Assembly: GCA_949361645.1 (NCBI GenBank)
Contig: OX442415.1
Span: 18,317,269-18,381,268, forward strand
Length of the DNA: 64,000 bases
Direction of reading: 5' to 3'
Origin: Spongilla lacustris
Taxonomy: Eukaryota > Porifera > Demospongiae > Spongillida > Spongillidae
Below the pieces are notes generated by a model. The model saw only the letters and a list, made by a program, of their open reading frames with translations. It was not told where the DNA came from and made no database searches. The translations under genes were made by a program, and so were the position numbers. Shown piece by piece: positions 58,023-64,000 of this stretch (position 1 is its first letter; the number at the start of each line of letters is the position of its first letter).

Positions 58023-59492
58023 ATGCAGATGGTCTCTCTCAACAGCATTGCCAACAATGCGGGCAACAATGCAGTGCAGCAGTAACAACGACCTCTCAGC
58101 AGGAGGCAGACGCTGTACTTTCAGTTGAAAACTGGTTGCCATCTTGGGAACCAGACGAGCTACGCAAACAACAAGGTGACGATCCTGATGTAAATAAAGC
58201 ATTCATTAGTACGCCTCAAGGTGCATGGTCAGGCAGCGTTCCATTGGCGGAGAGTCAGGGTTTCCAGAGTTTGTGGGCACAGAGACAGCAGCTAACTGTG
58301 GTAGATGGCATGTTGTACAGGAAATGGGGTAGAGGGGGGAACCCTGGCTTGCAGTTAGTGCTCCCTAGAACCCTGATACACAAGTATTATTGCTGATGTA
58401 TGATAATGCCATGGCGGGACATCTGGGGATGCAGAAGACTTTAGCAAAAATTAGAAGTCGATTCTACTGGGTTGGGCAGCGTAAAGATGTGGAAGAGTGG
58501 TGCAGGCACTGTACAGAGTGTGACTCCCGGAAATCTTCCCCAACTCCTCATGGGCGTATGAAAGTTGCAGTAACTGGTGTGCCCTTTCAGCAAGTGGCGA
58601 TGGACATAATAGGACCTTTTCCAAAAACAGGTAAAGGTAATATGTATGTCCTCATAATTGGAGACTACTTCACTAAGTGGGTCGAAGCACATCCTATGTC
58701 TGACATGGAGGCCACAACTGAAGCAAAATGCTTGTACGATTTTATATGTCGCTCTGGTGCACCGGAAATGCTGCATACTGATCAGGGATGGAATTTTAAG
58801 TCTGCTTTGATCAGCGAACTGTGTAAGATATTGGGGATTACTAAAACTAGAACAACTCCGTACCATCTGCAGTCAGACTGAATGATCGAACGTTTCAATA
58901 GGGCCCTCCTAAGCATGTTGAGTACGGAAGGGGAGGAGAATTGGGAGGTTGCTTTGCCTGCTGTCATGTTAGCTTACCGTAGTAGCCCTCATCAGACAAC
59001 ACACCAATCTCCATTCGTGTAAACATTTGGGTCGAGGTAAGATTACCTGTTGATGTAGTGTTTGGCCAACCAGTAGTAGAAGCAGATGTGTGTTGTAGCA
59101 AATATGCACTAGAATTGAGGAATGAATTGGAAACTGCATACCACAGTGCAAGGCGTCACCTAGGAGTGGAGTCGAGGCGACAGAATGGTGTTTATGATCC
59201 AAGCGTGAGGGGTTATTCTTTTTCCATTGGAGACTATGTATGGCTTTATAGCTCAGTTATACCAAGAGGTCAATCTGCCAAGTTCCATCGACCCGGGAAA
59301 AGTCCATACATCATTATAAAGGCACTGAATGATGTTGTGTACAGAATACGAAATGTAGATGCTCCTAGAAAGAAATTGGTTGTTCACTTGAATAGGTTGA
59401 AACCGTACAATCATGACTCTGATCGAAATGATGAGGCCAGGAGTGAAGACAGCGGACCGCAAAAGAGCAGGAAGTTTCCAAAACAAAGTTGA
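58019..59492 (+). pseudogene. Broken integrase region
   Basis: Frames at 58019-58396, 58390-58881 and 59058-59492 together cover an integrase. The zinc-binding part has GHLGMQKTLAK and WCRHCTECDSRKSSP, but the usual first His is not seen. The core has MDIIGPFP and HTDQGWNF. A TGA interrupts just before MIERFN, which holds the catalytic Glu. A further stop occurs near 59022, and the C-terminal part has GDYVWLYS and FHRPGKSPY. Integrase inserts element DNA; here it is dead. Confidence 0.85.
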
Positions 59493-59772
59493 GTCGTATC
59501 TCCTGAAGAACTCGATGAGTCTGAAGATCAAGAACCGATGTACCCTCCAATGCATCAACCAGACCCTGGACAAGACTTGAACAATCCAGTTGCACAACCT
59601 GTTTCTGTGCCAGATGATGTAGCAGAACTACCTGGAGATACTGGAATTGGAGAAAAAAGCTCCTCCTTGACTGAGAAGATCAACTCGGAACAGGAGACCA
59701 CCTGATCGACAGATATTGACGTTGCAGATAATGGATCCACACAAGGACGTGTACTCAGAAGAAGGGGAACAA

Positions 59773-59877
59773 TGTAATGACTATTTGCGCTTGCGTAGAT
59801 TAGATGTTTCCTGTGTATTTAAGTGCATTGATTGCAGTTATAAAGGCAGCCTGATACACCTTGTTATAAATGCTACA
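59773..59877 (+). repeat. Right LTR
   Basis: A 105-bp direct copy of the left repeat, preceded by the polypurine tract and followed by the CTTC duplication. Confidence 0.75.
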
Positions 59878-59899
59878 CTTCGTTCTTGTTTAAACCAAA

Positions 59900-60620
59900 A
59901 GGATATCTCTGCTAGGTTGGAAAACCACCAGCTTCAACAGCTGTTATTCCCTGCCAATGGTGCATGTTTGTTATCTATGTTCTCACGCCATGCTGCATCA
60001 TGGTTGTCAGCCATCACTTCAGTAGGCCTTATAACGTTCACCTTGAGCTTGATGAGTTCCAGATTGCATTGAAGTGGTGGTTTGGAATGGACACATCTTT
60101 GGATTCTTGCTGTCCACATTGTCCTAATCACCAGCTAGACCACCTAGGACACCATGCAGTAACATGTAAATGTGGAGAGGATGTCGTGCTGTGCCAATAC
60201 AGCTTGAGGGATGCCTTTTCACAGTTCTGCCATCGAGTGCATTTGGGGGGCAGCTTGAAGTAGGTTGTGGCTTAGGGGCAGACAAATGACATAGCCATCC
60301 AGCTGATATTGTAATTGGCAAACCAGCAGCTTTTGACCTCACCTCTTAGCCCAGTTCCAGTACTTTAACTGAAGCAGGAGGCTTTATTTTGGAAGAATGG
60401 GGTTATTGATCTTAAGTGTTGAGAGCTTGGATGGGTTTTTATTCCCTTACAGTTGAAACTTGCAGAAACCCTTACCACCATTTCTCCTCTATCATCCCGT
60501 CTGACCATCTAGTTGCAATGCAGCAAATCCAACAAGGCCACCACTACCATCGTCCAACCCCTCAATATAACAGTAATTAGAGCAAATGCTAGAGTTTTGC
60601 TTTCACGTTCAGGCTATTTC
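59900..60620 (+). pseudogene. LINE-like C-terminal fragment, copy 2
   Basis: Pieces in three frames follow the same order as 51550-52155: FQIALKWWFGMDTSL and CCPHCPNHQLDHLGHHAVTC, then LRDAFSQFCHRVHLGG, IVIGKPAAFDLTS, WMGFYSLTVETC and ITVIRANARVLLSRS. Many stops and frame changes occur. The LTR element inserted immediately upstream of it. Confidence 0.5.
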
Positions 60621-60950
60621 AGGTCTGAGGATGGAGTATACCTTTGTTATTGTATTGCTCTTTTAGTCATTATACAATATAATATCGTGTACATAGAGTA
60701 ATAGTACCATTGTATAGGATAGTGTGTAATTGCAAAGAACGTATAAGAGATGGTACTTCGGGAAAAGTATTAATTAAATCAGTATGCACAAACCTGTTTA
60801 CTGACATGCACAATCAGTAAATAGCAACGCTATGCTCATGATCACACTGCTAGATATGGTTAGATTGGGATTTATGCAACAACAGCATTTTCACAAGTAC
60901 GATGTTATCAAAATCACATTCAATGCGTTGTATCTTAATTATCAACTCAC

Positions 60951-61034
60951 TCTAATGATTCCACTTTTGGGTATTTAGATATAAACTTTTTCAAAGCCAC
61001 CAATATGTCCTTTTCATATAAATCACCTCCAATT
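60951..61034 (-). CDS. 84-nt LRR-like exon of the second NACHT gene
   Basis: Acceptor 'GATTTACAG', donor GTGAGT, phase 2 in and out. The product IGGDLYEKDILVALKKFISK then YPKVESL aligns with the exon at 5814-5897 of the first gene. The separation from its NACHT exon (60 bp) is close to that in the first gene (54 bp), confirming orthologous structure. Confidence 0.75.
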
Positions 61035-61094
61035 CTGTAAATCAATCACATCATTCAATATCAATTCACATTATAGCACTTGTAACAAACTCAC

Positions 61095-62697
61095 TTGAAT
61101 TTTCTAACACTATCCATTGTATTTGTCAGCTTCTCTGTAATAATGTCCAGTCCTTCAGCTGTTAGTTGACACCTCAATTCAATCTCCTTCACAAGATTAT
61201 TTGCTGCTCCCATACAATATCCAACAGCGCAGTAATCAAGCAAGGTCAGTGTTTCATTCTTAATTACTAATTTTCCTTCAGCTTTGGCAAACAGCTCTCT
61301 ACATCTCTGATGATTTTGTGACTCAAATACACAATGCAGTGCTAGAAGGTTCACCTTCTTGTCACCATATTCATCTATCAGTGCACTGTTCATTATCACA
61401 GACCAGTGGTCATCATTTTGTAGCTTTGTTAGACCACAGAAGAACTTTAAAACTACACCCATATGAGGTTGGACAACATGTTCCCTGATGGCTTTAAGCT
61501 GCTCATCAGGAGGCAGTCTGCTGACATGGTAGGCAGCAAGGAACTCCTGGTTGGTTAGGTGAACAAAGGAGAAGATGGATTCCGCACCAGAACGTCCCTC
61601 CTTTTTATCCATCACAAGGATACCTAGATTGGCTATGTCTGTGGTTGACCATTCCCCTCCCAATGACATCACCTCTTCTGATAAAATGAATGCCTTTAAA
61701 GCTGCAGTGGTGGTGTACGCAAGTTTGGATATCTCTCTAAATAACGCTAACTCTGGTAAGGGCAGTAACGTAAGGTCTTTGATTTTAATTTCTCTGCCTC
61801 TTTTTCTGAAGTATCTAACCAGAGACATGATTGTAAACTGATGGTACACTTCAGTTTCTGTATTAGGAAGAGGTGTTGACTCTTCCTGACTTGTATCATA
61901 AATGAAGATGATCATGACAAGATGTAATGGTATATAGCACATATGTCTTATGTTTTGGTGATCATGCAGGTATGCTTTCACCTCAGTAGCCTTGGAGGGA
62001 TCGGTTGGATAGCTGGTGTCAATGTACTGATCAATCTGCTCCTTTAGGAACCCAAGAACTTCACCTCGTGTGTGGACACTTTTCCTCAACTCCAGAGAAG
62101 CATTTGGTCTGGAGGTTATTATTACGGTTGAAGAGGTAAGAATATCTCCCCGCAAAAGCTCTTCAAACCACAAGTGGCCATCCTCTGTGTACTTTCTAGA
62201 GTATTCATCTAGACCATCAAAAACAAAGCACGTGTTTTCACCTTCATTTCTATTTATCTCATCTTCTAGATTAGTCATGTGAAAATACTCAAGAACGCAG
62301 CCTAACCCCTCAATTGGTGTTGCATAAAATTGCCGAAGTGGTATAAGAAACAGATACTTTACAAATGTCAAAATTGCACCTTCTCCCCAATCCTTGCTCA
62401 GTTTTCGCATCAATGTAGTCTTGCCACAGCCTGGCCTTCCTTCTAGCAGAATTATTCTATTGTCAGGTGTAATACTTTCCATTAGGTCTTTGTAGGATAT
62501 AGTGACCTTTGTTTCAACGACATCATCCATTGATCCTTGAATTGTATTATAGAAAAACTGACTTCTGTGTGTTTCTGTTATGTCCTTGACCAGTGCAAGA
62601 TTGGTGAAGGAGAATGTTGGAACGGGAGGAAAGTCCACCTTGGCAGGTTTGTGGTTTCGATATCTACCTTTCAGCTTAGTAGTGAATGGACTTTCGC
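61095..62697 (-). CDS. NACHT-domain exon of a second NLR-like gene (partial)
   Basis: A 1603-nt exon, phase 1 in and phase 2 out, as in the first gene. Motifs: Walker A GRPGCGKTT, Walker B FVFDGLDEY, IITSRPNASLELR, HMCYIPLHLVMIIF, ETEVYHQFT and HLTNQEFLAAYH. No stop or frameshift. NACHT is the nucleotide-dependent oligomerisation module of NLR receptors. The frame continues past the acceptor ('CCACTTTAG') into the minisatellite, which is not coding. N-terminal Death or other exons lie beyond the window end. Downstream LRR exons may include those at 45.1, 40.1, 36.0 and 34.5 kb. Confidence 0.9.
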
Positions 62698-62750
62698 CTA
62701 AAGTGGAAATGTATGCATGGTTGCAATATAATATCATATTACTACATGAT

Positions 62751-63067
62751 GCCATTGGACATGAGCATGTGGTGGAGGCCGCCATGGGCATGGAGTGGAG
62801 GCCATGGGAGATGAGCACGTAGTGGGCCATGGGACATGAGCATGTAGTGGAGGCCATGGGACATGAGCATGTAGTGGAGACCATGGGACATGAGCATGTA
62901 GTGGGCCATGGGACATGAACACGTAGTGGAGGCCATGGGACATGAGCACATAGTGGAGGCCATGGGACATGAGCACGTAGTGGAGGCCTTGGAACATGAG
63001 CATGTAGTGGAGGCCATGGAACATTGGCATGTAGTGGAGGCCATGGGATATGAGCATGTAGTGGAGG
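62751..63067. repeat. Short version of the 27-bp minisatellite
   Basis: About 12 units of the GTAGTGGAGGCCATGGGACA consensus, some shortened (GTAGTGGGCCATGGGACATG). The array starts 54 bp upstream of the NACHT exon acceptor. The position relative to the shared intron block is the same as in the first locus, where the array is more than ten times longer. Confidence 0.9.
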
Positions 63068-64000
63068 ACTTGTAAACTGGTGCAATTGTTGTATTGGAAT
63101 GTAAGGCATGTGGTGAAATAATGAATGCCATATTACTCATAGGCATTGAAGCTGCAGTGGTCAAAGCAGCCATGGCCATGTTCGTCTTGAACAATTAATA
63201 ATAATAATAATTTGATTCAATTACTCCCTTGAAAGAAATTAGTAATGCCATTTATGCATGCACAGCTTTAACCCTCAAGTTCTAGTTCAGCCACCAATGT
63301 ACCAGAAAAGCCCATTAGCCCTACACAGGTTACATAATTACCAGGGTATATCATACATGTATAGGAAATTAAAATGTCCACAATGCGCTTATTGTGTTAT
63401 GCATGTATATGAACTACAGGGACATTACACATATACATTACAAACGCTTGTTATTCATATTTATTTTAATCTAGCACTACTAGAAATGAGTATGGTGCAA
63501 TGACGAGCCTAATTTGAATCAACAATCATGCCCGTGGTGTTGAATATACATGCAAATCAGATTTGAGAGGACTTCATAAAAAGGTTGATAGCACCCAAAG
63601 CTCTTCCCTCCTTCGTAACTACTTAATGATGCTCTATAGATTTGGACTAGTCATATCCGATGATTGAGATCCCAAGATTTAAGAGCTCCCATACATCTGG
63701 TACTTTTAGATCCATCCAGGATTCTAGAGGTATGCACACTAACTGCAATGGACTACCCAGCCACCTCCCCAATTCCATATATTGTGTAATATGATTACAC
63801 TGTCCTCAAAATAACCACTTCATTACTGCTGATGGTGAGTTGTCACAGTTAGATGCCAACCCCAGTGGGGTGCTTGGCAGCCACAAATTGAGGCGATATG
63901 TACCATACACCTTTTCTCATCTGTAACTAAACTACATCTATAAACAATGTACATGTGTTTATGTATACGTTATGGTACTTACTAGAACGGAATAACACTA
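63068..64000. repeat. Intron block shared with 13329-14560
   Basis: It begins CTTGTAAACTGGTGCAATTG and follows the other locus with about a tenth of bases changed and several deletions. It is cut by the window end. No exon is seen in it. Confidence 0.8.

Larger units (their letters stand above)
56350..59877 (+). mobile_element. Defective Ty3/gypsy-type LTR retrotransposon
   Basis: Two related direct repeats of about 100 bp (56350-56444, 59773-59877) begin TGTAATGACTATTTG and end AAATGCTACA. CTTC flanks both sides (56346-56349, 59878-59881), a 4-bp duplication. A polypurine tract (AGAAGAAGGGGAA) precedes the right repeat. Pol order RT, RNase H, integrase identifies Ty3/gypsy. Only about 400 bases lie between the left repeat and RT, so gag and protease are missing. 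Frameshifts and stops break pol. It is not autonomous. Confidence 0.85.

Noticed and set aside
62698..63109. Extension of the second NACHT frame upstream into the minisatellite
   Set aside because: A good acceptor at 62698-62699 in the same phase as the first gene marks the exon start; upstream residues are repeat translation.

Overview
Organism. This is eukaryotic DNA, most likely from a marine invertebrate and plausibly a demosponge. Genes have short phase-matched exons with GT-AG introns. NACHT/Death/LRR innate-receptor (NLR) sequences are present in more than one copy. The rest is dense with DNA transposons, foldback elements, minisatellites and long poly-C/poly-G tracts. One 200-base N gap (33346-33545) marks a scaffold join. 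No rRNA, tRNA, CRISPR or bacterial operon was recognised. Species assignment is an inference from gene type only.

Layout. (1) 1-3.4 kb: dispersed repeats and a decayed OTU-protease-like fragment. (2) 3.4-20.7 kb, minus strand: a complete NLR-like gene model that I assembled from nine exons with matching phases (about 1083 aa). It has an N-terminal exon pair with a 2A-type DVEVNPGP motif, two Death-like domains, a NACHT ATPase, one LRR-like exon and a C-terminal exon. A 7.7-kb intron between the second Death exon and the NACHT exon carries a ~4-kb, 27-bp-unit minisatellite with a 1423-bp higher-order repeat. (3) 20.7-33 kb: repeats, a nested pair of hAT transposons (24.0-26.3 kb), a decayed gene resembling the N-terminal zinc-finger/RING part of RAG1 (27.3-28.6 kb), and an apparently intact hAT transposon with a seven-exon transposase (28.9-32.9 kb). 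(4) 33.5-41 kb: three copies of a >1.1-kb unit, each with an 84-nt LRR exon on the minus strand. Exon differences fall only in a few codons, mostly at predicted solvent-exposed LRR positions, while about 1 kb of flank is almost identical. (5) 41-55 kb: non-autonomous elements with clear target duplications (8-bp and 5-bp hAT-like, a 9-bp Mutator-like candidate, two TTAA-flanked elements, one foldback with a paralogous empty site) and a minisatellite. (6) 56.3-59.9 kb: a broken Ty3/gypsy-type LTR retrotransposon beside decayed LINE-like C-terminal fragments. (7) 60.9-64 kb, minus strand: a second NACHT gene, paralogous to the first, with the same LRR exon layout and a short version of the same intronic minisatellite.

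How it fits together. The window looks like part of an NLR cluster. Two paralogues share exon phases, intron sequence and a minisatellite seed. LRR exons at 45.1, 40.1, 36.0 and 34.5 kb share strand and phase with the second gene and could be its distal LRR array, or belong to another NLR cut by the gap. The strongest candidates for undescribed biology are the 2A-type recoding motif at the head of the Death-Death-NACHT gene and the LRR exon cassettes whose variation is confined to a few codons.
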